A stretch of DNA of 18,316 nucleotides from Paramacrobiotus metropolitanus (Eukaryota > Tardigrada > Eutardigrada > Parachela > Macrobiotidae): the NCBI RefSeq assembly GCF_019649055.1, contig NW_026570693.1, forward strand, positions 1-18,316, written 5' to 3'. Positions 9,132 to 17,348 of the stretch are shown piece by piece. The notes under the pieces were generated by a model, which was given only the letters and a program-made list of their open reading frames with translations, had not been told where the DNA came from and did no database searches. Position 1 is the first letter of the stretch; each line of letters begins with the position of its first letter. The translations under genes and the position numbers were made by a program.

Positions 9132-12100
9132 AAAGGACAGCAAAGGCAGTGATAACACATACCAAGTGGCGCTTGGAGCTATACAGAACGAAGAGGGCTC
9201 CAGCGGTGACGGGAAGGAAACTCCCGCGTCTACGGCGGGAGGCAACCCGATGAACCAGACAAAGGTCACTGGGGAGGAGAAGTCCACAGAAAAAGGAGTG
9301 GAAGCAACGGGAGCATCACAGTTGGATGCTACCATTAGCGGAGTGACTGAGCAGGATAAAAACGTGAACCTGACTCATGCGGAAGCTGAAAAGTCAAAGG
9401 TCACCGAGGAGGAACTGGCTGAACTGGGACTGGATGACCTTTCACTAAACGATAAGACTGTCGGTGATGACCTTTGGGCAACTCCAATGGTCTCGGATGA
9501 ATCGAATGAATCATACTTCACGGATGATGAAGCGACGATGAATATGTCCTTCCAGACTGCGATGAAAGAAGCTGACCGTGCTGAAGGGATGACATCATTC
9601 AAGGACATACCCGAGTACCTTATTGAACGGACACAAACAGGAAAGGTCATCAATGTTAGACCGCCATCACCGAACAGTCCCACAACGACTTTGAGGACTC
9701 GCGTGAGGGAGTTGGAAAGCGAACTCGAAGCCAAGGAAAGTCAGGCAATGAAACGAACAAAAGAAAACCGGGATAAGCTGTCGTCACTGGAAGCGCGAAT
9801 TTATGAATTGGAACAACAACAAGTTGACCTGGAAAACGCAGCGGATGAATGGAAAATCAAATACGAACGTCAGAGAGAACTCGCGGAAGAATATTTGAAA
9901 ATGGCAGATGACAGAGAAATGGAAGGTCATCTCGCGGTCGGTGACCTTAATGAGAGTATGTCAGAAGAAACAGCGGAAAGGTCACGGCACTTAGCCGAAT
10001 TGAAGGACGAATGCGACTCGCTGAAACTAAAGGTCACCGAAGCTGAAACGAAAAGAGATGAATACGCAACAAAACTCGCCGATGCTACTCAGCGACTGTT
10101 GACGAACACCACCGAAGTCTTCAAGCTCAGGAATGACCTGAAGCTGCGCGACGAGAATATCGGGACCCTCCAGAAGGAGTCATACGATCACCAGCGAAGG
10201 GCTGATGAAGCCGCTAAGGTGGCAAAGGACTTGCGAGATCTTACAGCCACCGAAGGCGTACGGTTGAAAAATGAAATAAGACAGGTGATGGAAGAGAACA
10301 AGGCGTTGAAGGATGACAACAAGAAGGTCACTGAAGAGAATACCGAGTTGAAAAAGACTGCTAAGACAATCGCCGAGCAAGGCATGAGGTGGGAACACGA
10401 GGCACACCTCTTGGATGAAAAGGTCACAGTACTTGAATTGAAAGATAAGGAGTGGCAACAATCAGTCCACCAGAAGACGCAGGAGATTATCAAGCTCAAC
10501 ACGGAGCTGATTGATATGACCCAAACGGTGATGACAAGAGAAGATGAGGTCACCCAGACGAAAAACCAACTGAAAGCAGCAGTCGAGGAATACACGAAGC
10601 TGGAAAGGGATGTGACCCAGTTGGCGGAACACATTAAAAAAGTGGAGAATGACACTGAAAAGGTCGTTCAGGAGAAGACTTTCCAACTCCACCAACATAT
10701 GTTAAAGGTCAAGGAGGAGAATCAGAACTTGAAAACGGAGAAAGAGGAAGTCCAGTTGAAAGTCCGTCGCCTTGAGGACGAGAATAAGGCGCTTGTTATG
10801 TCTAATAAGCACAAAGATGAACAGCTTCTGCAATATGGGGTCAGGACTTCAACAGTGGAGTCGCCCCCGCCCAGTTACAGCAAGGCGCACGAAACGGGCA
10901 CGGGCAAAAGCTTCCACTTTGAGATGCCGCTACGAACCGGCACCGGTAAGGGAAGTGTTAAAAATGAAAGAGAAGGAGAAAAGGGCAAAGAAGACAAAGA
11001 GCCACCTTCGGAAAGTAACCCGCATATGAGTCGAGGTGACCCCTCACAATTTCCCTCGCATTTTGAAACAAACGTGTTCATCGATGAAGGGCGACGGGAC
11101 AGACCCTCCAGCCGGCAGGAGCGTCAAAGGAAATCCCGTTATGGAAAAGCGAAACGAAATCAAAGTGACGATGCAAGTAGCGAAGAAGACGATGACCAGA
11201 GGGCAGAAAATACAGCGGTGCAATTGACAAAAGCACTCAACTCGATGGCTCGGAAAAACACACTCGTGACCTTTGACGGCAGTCGCGACACCGTGAATGG
11301 TTGGACAAGATTGGTAAAAGAAACGCAGAGAACCTACCAGCTCACCGACGATCAAATCATGATTGAGATAGCCAGCGCGGTGAAAGGTCCCGCCAAAACC
11401 TGGTTTGAAGGAGAAAAGGATATTGCATCAGAAGACGGAATTGAATATTCAGTAACGGAGTGGATGGAGAAGTTTAAAGATGAATACGGTGACCGAGACG
11501 AAGAAGTCTTAGGCTTACGTGAGGCCTATGCAAGGAAATTTGAACTCGGAAAAGAATCGCTTGACCAATACTATCAAGCGATGATGCGGTTTAAGGCAAA
11601 GAGAATCATTACTGAAAAACAGGCCGTGGGCTTCTTAATCGAAGGATGTAGAGTGGACAATGAACTCTACAAAGCCCTGCGTACACAAAAGTGCAGAACG
11701 CCAACCGACGTGAAGGACTTCTTCCGACATTGGGCAACGGGAGAGGAAAAGTACAAGGCGCCTAAAGGTCAACGTAACCAAGATTACGTGACGATCCGCC
11801 AAGGCCAGGTGGAGAATGTACCACAACAGAGAATGGTGGCTGCACCAGCCCAGCAGCAAATGGAATTCCGCGCGGAAACCCCTGTAAGAGAGGTCACCGA
11901 AAGAGTGACCTTTATCGATGGCCAGACGGGGCAGCCGATAACATACGCGATGGTGGCGGCGATACAAGCGGCGGCCCAAGTGAGGCCAGCACCCCAGAAT
12001 GTGGCTCCACCGGCACCACAGAATGTGGCCCCTATGAATGTAGGATTACCACAACAAGGAGTGGGCAACGGAAATTTCGGTGGAAATGGTTATGGAAACG

Positions 12101-12783
12101 GAAACTGGAATGGAGGTCAAGGAAACTTCCAGAACCAAGGTCAAGGTCAAGGCAACTTCCAGCCAAACAGAGGGAATCAGAACAACTTCCAGCAGAATCA
12201 AGGGTCACGGACAGAATTCAAGTTTCAAATGATTGACGGATGGGTGGCAAACGGCGTACAGATGTGCCAATACTGTATGTACGGTAACCACCAGACGCAG
12301 GGATGCAAGTTCGCCACCACACCACCGGAACAGAACCCGAACCTGTTTGCCTTTAACGAGTGGCAACGACTGCGCGGGCTCGGTGGTTGGCGCCAAGCAG
12401 TCGCAAACGGATATGACCTAATTAGCCAATGGTATCAGCACAAAGCAAACTTCCCAAATCAACAAGGAAACGGGAATAATGGAAATGGCGGCGGCCAGAA
12501 TGGTGGCTACGGCCGTGGTGGCTACGGCCGCGGAGGCTTCAGAGGAAGAGGCAGAGGCTTCGGCCGCGGAAATTGGAATGGCGGCAACCGAAATGGCGGA
12601 AACGGAGGTGGCCAAGGAAACTACCAACAGGGTGGTGGCCAAAATAATGGTGGTGGCCAGAGTAACGGAGGCGGACAAAATTATGTCCCGGTAAATAACG
12701 GCGGACAAGGAAATGTGCAAGGAAATGTCCAAGGCGCTCAACAAGGAGGTGCGCCGGTTCAGGGAAACGGGCAAGATCAGTAG
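9127..12783 (+). CDS. gag: Gag polyprotein (main frame, about 1.2 kb codons)
   Basis: Open from 9127 to TAG at 12781-12783; the first ATG in this frame is at 9250. Order of parts: an acidic disordered N-terminus; a long Glu/Lys-rich coiled coil (about 9690-10800); a charged linker; a retrotransposon Gag capsid-like region (about 11210-11760, opening near NTLVTFDGSRDTVNGW, with a conserved-type tryptophan/aromatic pattern and a TWFEGEKD segment); a Gln/Pro/Asn/Gly-rich stretch; one CCHC zinc knuckle (C-x2-C-x4-H-x4-C, about 12265-12306); and an RGG/Asn/Gly-rich tail (12460-12780). Gag would form the particle and bind genomic RNA. It is roughly twice or more the usual gypsy Gag length because of the coiled coil and low-complexity parts. 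No internal stop occurs. Twelve AAAGGTCA/TGACCTTT octamers lie within it. Pol follows in the -1 frame. Confidence 0.85.
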   Translation, partial: PEKDSKGSDNTYQVALGAIQNEEGSSGDGKETPASTAGGNPMNQTKVTGEEKSTEKGVEATGASQLDATISGVTEQDKNVNLTHAEAEKSKVTEEELAELGLDDLSLNDKTVGDDLWATPMVSDESNESYFTDDEATMNMSFQTAMKEADRAEGMTSFKDIPEYLIERTQTGKVINVRPPSPNSPTTTLRTRVRELESELEAKESQAMKRTKENRDKLSSLEARIYELEQQQVDLENAADEWKIKYERQRELAEEYLKMADDREMEGHLAVGDLNESMSEETAERSRHLAELKDECDSLKLKVTEAETKRDEYATKLADATQRLLTNTTEVFKLRNDLKLRDENIGTLQKESYDHQRRADEAAKVAKDLRDLTATEGVRLKNEIRQVMEENKALKDDNKKVTEENTELKKTAKTIAEQGMRWEHEAHLLDEKVTVLELKDKEWQQSVHQKTQEIIKLNTELIDMTQTVMTREDEVTQTKNQLKAAVEEYTKLERDVTQLAEHIKKVENDTEKVVQEKTFQLHQHMLKVKEENQNLKTEKEEVQLKVRRLEDENKALVMSNKHKDEQLLQYGVRTSTVESPPPSYSKAHETGTGKSFHFEMPLRTGTGKGSVKNEREGEKGKEDKEPPSESNPHMSRGDPSQFPSHFETNVFIDEGRRDRPSSRQERQRKSRYGKAKRNQSDDASSEEDDDQRAENTAVQLTKALNSMARKNTLVTFDGSRDTVNGWTRLVKETQRTYQLTDDQIMIEIASAVKGPAKTWFEGEKDIASEDGIEYSVTEWMEKFKDEYGDRDEEVLGLREAYARKFELGKESLDQYYQAMMRFKAKRIITEKQAVGFLIEGCRVDNELYKALRTQKCRTPTDVKDFFRHWATGEEKYKAPKGQRNQDYVTIRQGQVENVPQQRMVAAPAQQQMEFRAETPVREVTERVTFIDGQTGQPITYAMVAAIQAAAQVRPAPQNVAPPAPQNVAPMNVGLPQQGVGNGNFGGNGYGNGNWNGGQGNFQNQGQGQGNFQPNRGNQNNFQQNQGSRTEFKFQMIDGWVANGVQMCQYCMYGNHQTQGCKFATTPPEQNPNLFAFNEWQRLRGLGGWRQAVANGYDLISQWYQHKANFPNQQGNGNNGNGGGQNGGYGRGGYGRGGFRGRGRGFGRGNWNGGNRNGGNGGGQGNYQQGGGQNNGGGQSNGGGQNYVPVNNGGQGNVQGNVQGAQQGGAPVQGNGQDQ

Positions 12784-12804
12784 GCACCGGTGAGCCTACT
12801 GATC
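12762..12804 (+). promoter_or_regulatory. Programmed -1 ribosomal frameshift signal at the gag-pol junction
   Basis: The slippery heptamer GGGAAAC (12762-12768) is in register with the gag frame as G GGA AAC, a known functional X-XXY-YYZ type. After a 6-nt spacer (12769-12774) comes a perfect 11-bp stem, GATCAGTAGGC (12775-12785) with GCCTACTGATC (12794-12804), around an 8-nt loop; GGG (12769-12771) can also pair with CCC (12807-12809). The gag stop TAG (12781-12783) sits inside the stem. The -1 frame is open from here through 12870 into the long pol frame. No function has been tested, but spacing and register match the textbook arrangement. Confidence 0.85.
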
Positions 12805-15800
12805 GTCCCGACCCTAAACCACCGGATAAAAAGGGAACGGAAAGGTCACCACTGCAGAATGGTACTGCAGTGAATGTGACCACTGCAACGGCTATATGGA
12901 TGCCGTCAGCGAAAAAGCAAAGTGGACCGGCTATATGGATGCCGCAACCACAAGAAACGGCTAGATGGATGCCGCCACAGCAAAGAGAGACGGCTATATG
13001 GATGCCGTCATCACAAAAAGGAAATGGAACGGTTATAGAGATACCGTCACAGAATCAAAGGTCACCGCAGAATGGTACTGCGAGTGGAAATGTTCAAGCG
13101 GACAAAAGGTCACCGCAGAATGGTACTGCGAGTGGAAACGCGCAACGGGACCAAAGGTCACCGCAGAATGGTACTGCGAGTGGAAATTGTCGTGACGGTA
13201 GCGCGACACTGCAAAAAGTGCAGCAAAATGAAAGGTCACCGTACTGCAGCGAGAAAGTGTTAGCTGAACGTCGTGCATTACGTAATGCCAAGATTCAACA
13301 AGCGCTGTTAAATCAAAAGAAACAGCAAACTGATACAGCAGAAGAAGTGGAAATGCACCACGAATGGTTCCGGAAACAGATAAATGAAAACGACAAGACG
13401 AATGAGCCAAGGTGCGATTGTTACGGGGAACCAAAGCCAAAGTTTTGGAATTGTTCAGAAGACGAAGAAGAGAAGCGAATAAGGCAAGAATGGATTAAGC
13501 AGAATATCAACGTTATTAGTAAAGATGAAAGGTCACCTTCTGTTGGAAAAGTCCAAGTGAAAGGTCACGGAGCAGGTGTGAACGCCAAAGGTCACGGCGA
13601 CAGCGTCGTGTTAAAAGGTCAAGAAACAGACTTGACACTGCGAACAGCGCAGCAAAGGAATAATGAAACGACACAGAACTCCGACGACTCACTTGATGAC
13701 GCGGCAACTCTGCAACAGAAGGAAAAGTGGCAAAAAGTGGCCTACAGACCGAATGGGAACCACGGGATATGGATACCCGTAACGCCGAAGGCAAAGCAGA
13801 AAGCGAAAATGTCACAAGAGGACTACTGGGACATGCAACAGTTGCGAACGCAATGTGAAAGAAAGCGACTAGAAGAGTTGGTTACCGGGAAACCAGCGCA
13901 AGGGTCACCGAACCCAGTCCCAGTATTCAATCCAGAGGAATATAAGAAGACATTCGCTGACTGGAACCATTCACGTAATGCTCCACCACAGGATAAACCG
14001 CCGAATTATGGAGAAAAAGTCCCCATACAAAAGCTGACAGGTGGCGGATTTGTCATGAGGCGCAACGAAAGGTCACAGGACTTAGCGCAAAATGAACAAA
14101 AAGGACGGTCAAATGAGATAGCGCAAACGCAACAGAGTAGCGCAGTTGAAAGGTCACGGGACTTATCGGAGGCACTGCAAAAGGATGCCAATGACAAGTC
14201 ACCAGCCCGAACAGACGGAATGTCTTCACAAATCGATCCGACGAAAACGAACAATGAAGTATCTGCAAAAGTGATCGAATGGATGACCGAAAAGGGATAT
14301 AATATGGTCACATATGAAAGGTCACCAGAGGAGATGAGAGACGGTGAAGAAGACGAATTGAAGCGAGCTGACCAAATAACAAGTGAAGTCATTGAGAAGC
14401 TGAGAGATAAGCGAAATGAAAACCGTAAAGAGGAACTGATTCATCAGACGATAAACGAAATGACAAAAGGTCACATAGCTGGCACAAAAGCAAACGAGCA
14501 AGTGCAAAATGCCGAAAAGGTCACCAGTAGTAAAATTCCTGAGAAGCAAACAGACAAGAAAAAGCCGCGAAAATTTTACAATGTTCGGACTAACGTTCCA
14601 CATAGGATTGATAAGCTGAGCGAGATACTGAAAGGTCATAGCACTCCAGCAAAAGGACAAGTGCTTTCCGATATGGATCCGGGACCAGTATCGCTCATTC
14701 CTGTGAAATGTAAGATTCATACACTGAAGATTCAAAACGGAAAACTGCCCAAGAGAATTGAAGCGTACACACACGAAGTGAAAGTGGGAGACATAAAGGT
14801 CAACGCAATGCTGGACACCGGCGCTGAGACGTCGCTGATCAGCAAACCGTTTTGCGAGAAGAATGGACTTCACATGCTCCCATTGCCACCAGACAGATTG
14901 GTGAAAATAAATGGAATTAGTGGAACGTCAGGATTCCTGGTGACGCACTACTGCGTAGCACCAGTGACCTTAAGAAAGAAGACAAGCGAACATTCATTCT
15001 ACGTCCGACCGAAATGTGATGACGTACAAGTGTTATTGGGATTTGACTTCTTGGAAAAGAAATTCGTACTAATGGATAACGAAGGTGAAGAAGAGAAAGA
15101 AGACGACCCAAAACCAGTCGCCAAAGTTCAAGTCGGAAAGGTCACCGAACTTGTAAAACAGACGGGAAATGCTCAAATGGTTAATAAAGCGCTAATCCCA
15201 GTACCAGAGGCACCGGGAAACGAAAAGAAAAAGATGACGCGAAAAGAACTGTCACCATTTGAGCAGTTGCAAGTAATCCAGCAGGAGATCGAAAAGACAT
15301 TAAATCGGACCTTGCTGGCACAGAAGGGAAGAGAAAAGGTCATCCCAGTACCAGAGGCACCGGGAATGACAAAAGTGCAGCAGGAAGAAATTATCCCAGT
15401 ACCAGAGGCACTGGAAACGAAAAATGAAAATGGAAAAGTCGGAAAAGTCATCCCAGTACCAGAGGCACTGGGAAAGGAAGACGAAAGGTCACCAGCAACT
15501 GAGAACTTGGAACGAGAGCGTAATTCGAACCTTTTCGAACCACGATCTGCTACCCAAAATGAAAGGCTTCCAGATAAAACCAAAGAGGAAGTAACAGAAC
15601 GTGAATCTCAAAAGGAACCCTTTTTCGAACCACGACCTGCTACCGAAAGGTCACCAACACTTGAAGAGATAATTGCCACACAGAAAGAAGCGGCAGTTGC
15701 AGCGAAACAATCGCTTGTGTCAGACATGGAGTGGGCAAAGCCTATCCCAGTACCAGAGGCACTGGGAATAAAGACGGCCAAAGTGGGGAAGGATAAAAAG

Positions 15801-17348
15801 AGTGAAAGGTTACGAGTTTTGAAACGAATAGCTGAAGAGGAACAGATGTTTACAAGCGAAATCCGCGACAAGGCACTCGAACAATTGAAAGGTCACCAAA
15901 CAGAAAAAGAACCAGAGGTCATCGAAATATCCTCTGAGGACAAAAGCGTGACCCCAATCGAATGTGAACAAGACGCAACAGCACAGGAAGAAGTTAGACC
16001 GCAAGCGAGCCAAAGGTCACTAACCTCAGACGAACGAGCCAGGAGTTGTCACCACGGCTATTTCGAGGATCCGTGCAGAGTGCAACCACAATGGGAATGC
16101 ACGGAATGTTGTGAGAATGCCTCCCAAGATGACCTTTCAGAATGGCCAAGATGTAATGCCGCATTAGCAGACCTTAAAGGTCATGCCCAAAAGGAGGTAA
16201 AAAGCATCATGCGGACAAACGAAATGTGGAAACCACACATCGAACGGTATCATTGGAATAGATATCGAACGTGGTTGTCATGTGTGGAAAGTTTTATAAT
16301 TGGAAGAGGCAGATGGCTAAACCATTGGTTGCAACGTGTCGAGAAAGGAATCCAAGATCCTCTCGATCCGGTAGCAACAGAAAGGAGATTTGAACGAGAG
16401 ATAGAAGAAATGACCGAGGAAGGAGAAATGTGGGAAGAAGCGAGAGTTGATCTTTTCTGGGACTTCCGTGTGAACCACATGTATAAAGGTGAAGGGAGAA
16501 CGATCATCTTCCCGGCAGGACTTGGTACACCTGTCTACGAATCACTTGAAGTGTACTACAACGCGTTAAAAGAAGGAAACGAAAAAGCATTCGAGAAATA
16601 TTGGAAGAAATTCGAGGAAGAAATCCCCAAATTTGACGTAAAAGAAATGAGAGAACTACAGGTAACTCGGAAAAGAAGGTTACCGGGTTTGATGCAAAAG
16701 AAAAAGGTGACCTTTGCACCAGATCCAGACGGAGTGGACTACCCAGAACGAGGCGGCGATACATGGTGCATGTATGAAACGATTCCAAATGATGAATGGG
16801 TCACCGAAGAGCTGATGGCAAACTGCATCTTTGTTGGTCCTAAACGACCTAAAGGTTACGAAACAGTTCAACAGGATGAAACCAATAAAAGGACTGTCAA
16901 AGAAGCAGAGAAAGAGGAACCAGTTAAAGAGATAGCCGAAGGACAATCGAATGAAATAGAAGAAAGTTCGAAGTCGGCTTTCGATATCGCGCAAATGTTA
17001 ACGGACAGAGGTGAAATGTGGAAAAGGTTTAAAGAGGAAGTTGAAAGGATATCGAACGAACAACAAAACCCAGTAACTGAGGCAAAAAACGGGGAAAGGT
17101 CACTCGATAACGGTGAGGAATGTCCGCCGGTCGAGTTGACCGAAAAGCCATTAACGAGCCGCGAAGAAATAAATGAACTGGAAAAGTCAAAATCGGACGA
17201 AGAAAGGTCAAACTCCGATCAATCAGAAAGGTCACCAACGAGAATTCGGGTAGCGAGGAGTCACCCGAGAGTAGCCGCACGAAATGGGCGAAAGGCAAAA
17301 GAAGGGGACAAACCCCCTGCTCAAAAATTCGAAAGTGAAAAAACTTAG
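12768..17348 (+). CDS. pol: Pol polyprotein, protease region and long inserts (frame -1 to gag)
   Basis: There is no need for a separate start: the frame is open from the frameshift site, and its first possible start codon near 12870 is only a GTG. The first about 1.9 kb encode hydrophilic repeat-rich sequence. The aspartic protease lies at about 14750-15090: active-site DTGAE starts at 14814, with LLGFDF (15033-15050) as the family's C-terminal motif. Then come five IPVPEA repeats (15195-15767), charged linker, and a distinct Cys/Trp-rich block (about 16041-16850, with CHHGYFEDPC and WECTECC) that I do not recognise. It ends at TAG 17346-17348 beside an A6 run (17338-17343), and sensible sequence continues in the +1 frame. 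The protease would mature Gag and Pol inside particles. Such long spacers before and after PR are unusual for Ty3/gypsy. Two dozen or so AAAGGTCA words are embedded, mostly as ERSP, KGH or KVT codons. Confidence 0.8.
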   Translation, partial: RARSVGTGEPTDRPDPKPPDKKGTERSPLQNGTAVNVTTATAIWMPSAKKQSGPAIWMPQPQETARWMPPQQRETAIWMPSSQKGNGTVIEIPSQNQRSPQNGTASGNVQADKRSPQNGTASGNAQRDQRSPQNGTASGNCRDGSATLQKVQQNERSPYCSEKVLAERRALRNAKIQQALLNQKKQQTDTAEEVEMHHEWFRKQINENDKTNEPRCDCYGEPKPKFWNCSEDEEEKRIRQEWIKQNINVISKDERSPSVGKVQVKGHGAGVNAKGHGDSVVLKGQETDLTLRTAQQRNNETTQNSDDSLDDAATLQQKEKWQKVAYRPNGNHGIWIPVTPKAKQKAKMSQEDYWDMQQLRTQCERKRLEELVTGKPAQGSPNPVPVFNPEEYKKTFADWNHSRNAPPQDKPPNYGEKVPIQKLTGGGFVMRRNERSQDLAQNEQKGRSNEIAQTQQSSAVERSRDLSEALQKDANDKSPARTDGMSSQIDPTKTNNEVSAKVIEWMTEKGYNMVTYERSPEEMRDGEEDELKRADQITSEVIEKLRDKRNENRKEELIHQTINEMTKGHIAGTKANEQVQNAEKVTSSKIPEKQTDKKKPRKFYNVRTNVPHRIDKLSEILKGHSTPAKGQVLSDMDPGPVSLIPVKCKIHTLKIQNGKLPKRIEAYTHEVKVGDIKVNAMLDTGAETSLISKPFCEKNGLHMLPLPPDRLVKINGISGTSGFLVTHYCVAPVTLRKKTSEHSFYVRPKCDDVQVLLGFDFLEKKFVLMDNEGEEEKEDDPKPVAKVQVGKVTELVKQTGNAQMVNKALIPVPEAPGNEKKKMTRKELSPFEQLQVIQQEIEKTLNRTLLAQKGREKVIPVPEAPGMTKVQQEEIIPVPEALETKNENGKVGKVIPVPEALGKEDERSPATENLERERNSNLFEPRSATQNERLPDKTKEEVTERESQKEPFFEPRPATERSPTLEEIIATQKEAAVAAKQSLVSDMEWAKPIPVPEALGIKTAKVGKDKKSERLRVLKRIAEEEQMFTSEIRDKALEQLKGHQTEKEPEVIEISSEDKSVTPIECEQDATAQEEVRPQASQRSLTSDERARSCHHGYFEDPCRVQPQWECTECCENASQDDLSEWPRCNAALADLKGHAQKEVKSIMRTNEMWKPHIERYHWNRYRTWLSCVESFIIGRGRWLNHWLQRVEKGIQDPLDPVATERRFEREIEEMTEEGEMWEEARVDLFWDFRVNHMYKGEGRTIIFPAGLGTPVYESLEVYYNALKEGNEKAFEKYWKKFEEEIPKFDVKEMRELQVTRKRRLPGLMQKKKVTFAPDPDGVDYPERGGDTWCMYETIPNDEWVTEELMANCIFVGPKRPKGYETVQQDETNKRTVKEAEKEEPVKEIAEGQSNEIEESSKSAFDIAQMLTDRGEMWKRFKEEVERISNEQQNPVTEAKNGERSLDNGEECPPVELTEKPLTSREEINELEKSKSDEERSNSDQSERSPTRIRVARSHPRVAARNGRKAKEGDKPPAQKFESEKT
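12891..13048 (+). repeat. Five degenerate IWMP-coding repeats at the pol N-terminus
   Basis: GCTATATGGATGCCG and variants recur near 12891, 12930, 12960, 12993 and 13032, spaced 30-39 bp. They encode IWMP, IWMP, RWMP, IWMP and IEIP, each followed by a Gln/Ser/Lys-rich spacer. The repeats lie shortly after the frameshift hairpin and are probably a disordered linker made by slippage or unequal exchange. I know no function for it. Confidence 0.75.
13057..13200 (+). repeat. Three 48-bp repeats with AAAGGTCACCGCAG at the head
   Basis: AAAGGTCA starts at 13057, 13105 and 13153, exactly 48 bp apart. Each is followed by CCGCAGAATGGTACTGCGAG and a less conserved rest, encoding RSPQNGTASGN plus a variable spacer. 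CGCAG and CTGCG can pair around AATGGTA in each copy. A related single copy lies at 12841-12871, where the pairing is stronger (ACTGCAG with CTGCAGT around the same loop). The unit thus joins the octamer word to a small hairpin. Confidence 0.85.
15195..15767 (+). repeat. Five dispersed ATCCCAGTACCAGAGGCA repeats (IPVPEA motif)
   Basis: Copies start at 15195, 15342, 15393, 15450 and 15744. They encode IPVPEAPG, IPVPEAPG, IPVPEALE, IPVPEALG and IPVPEALG just after the protease. The DNA is nearly invariant over 18 nt, including third positions. Copies 4 and 5 contain the inverted pair CCCAGT...ACTGGG. They could be linear binding motifs, protease cleavage surroundings or an RNA element; I cannot choose between these. 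Confidence 0.8.

Noticed and set aside
12479-12694. Plus-strand frame of Ala/Glu-rich sequence and the minus-strand frame 12418-12774
   Set aside because: Both are shadows of the RGG/Asn-rich Gag tail.
12870-12872. GTG as the start codon of pol
   Set aside because: The frame is open upstream to a canonical -1 frameshift site, which explains expression better than a non-ATG start.
17336-17348. Slippery -1 heptamer at the A6 run
   Set aside because: The needed shift is +1 (or -2), and the run is not in X-XXY-YYZ register; an indel is simpler.
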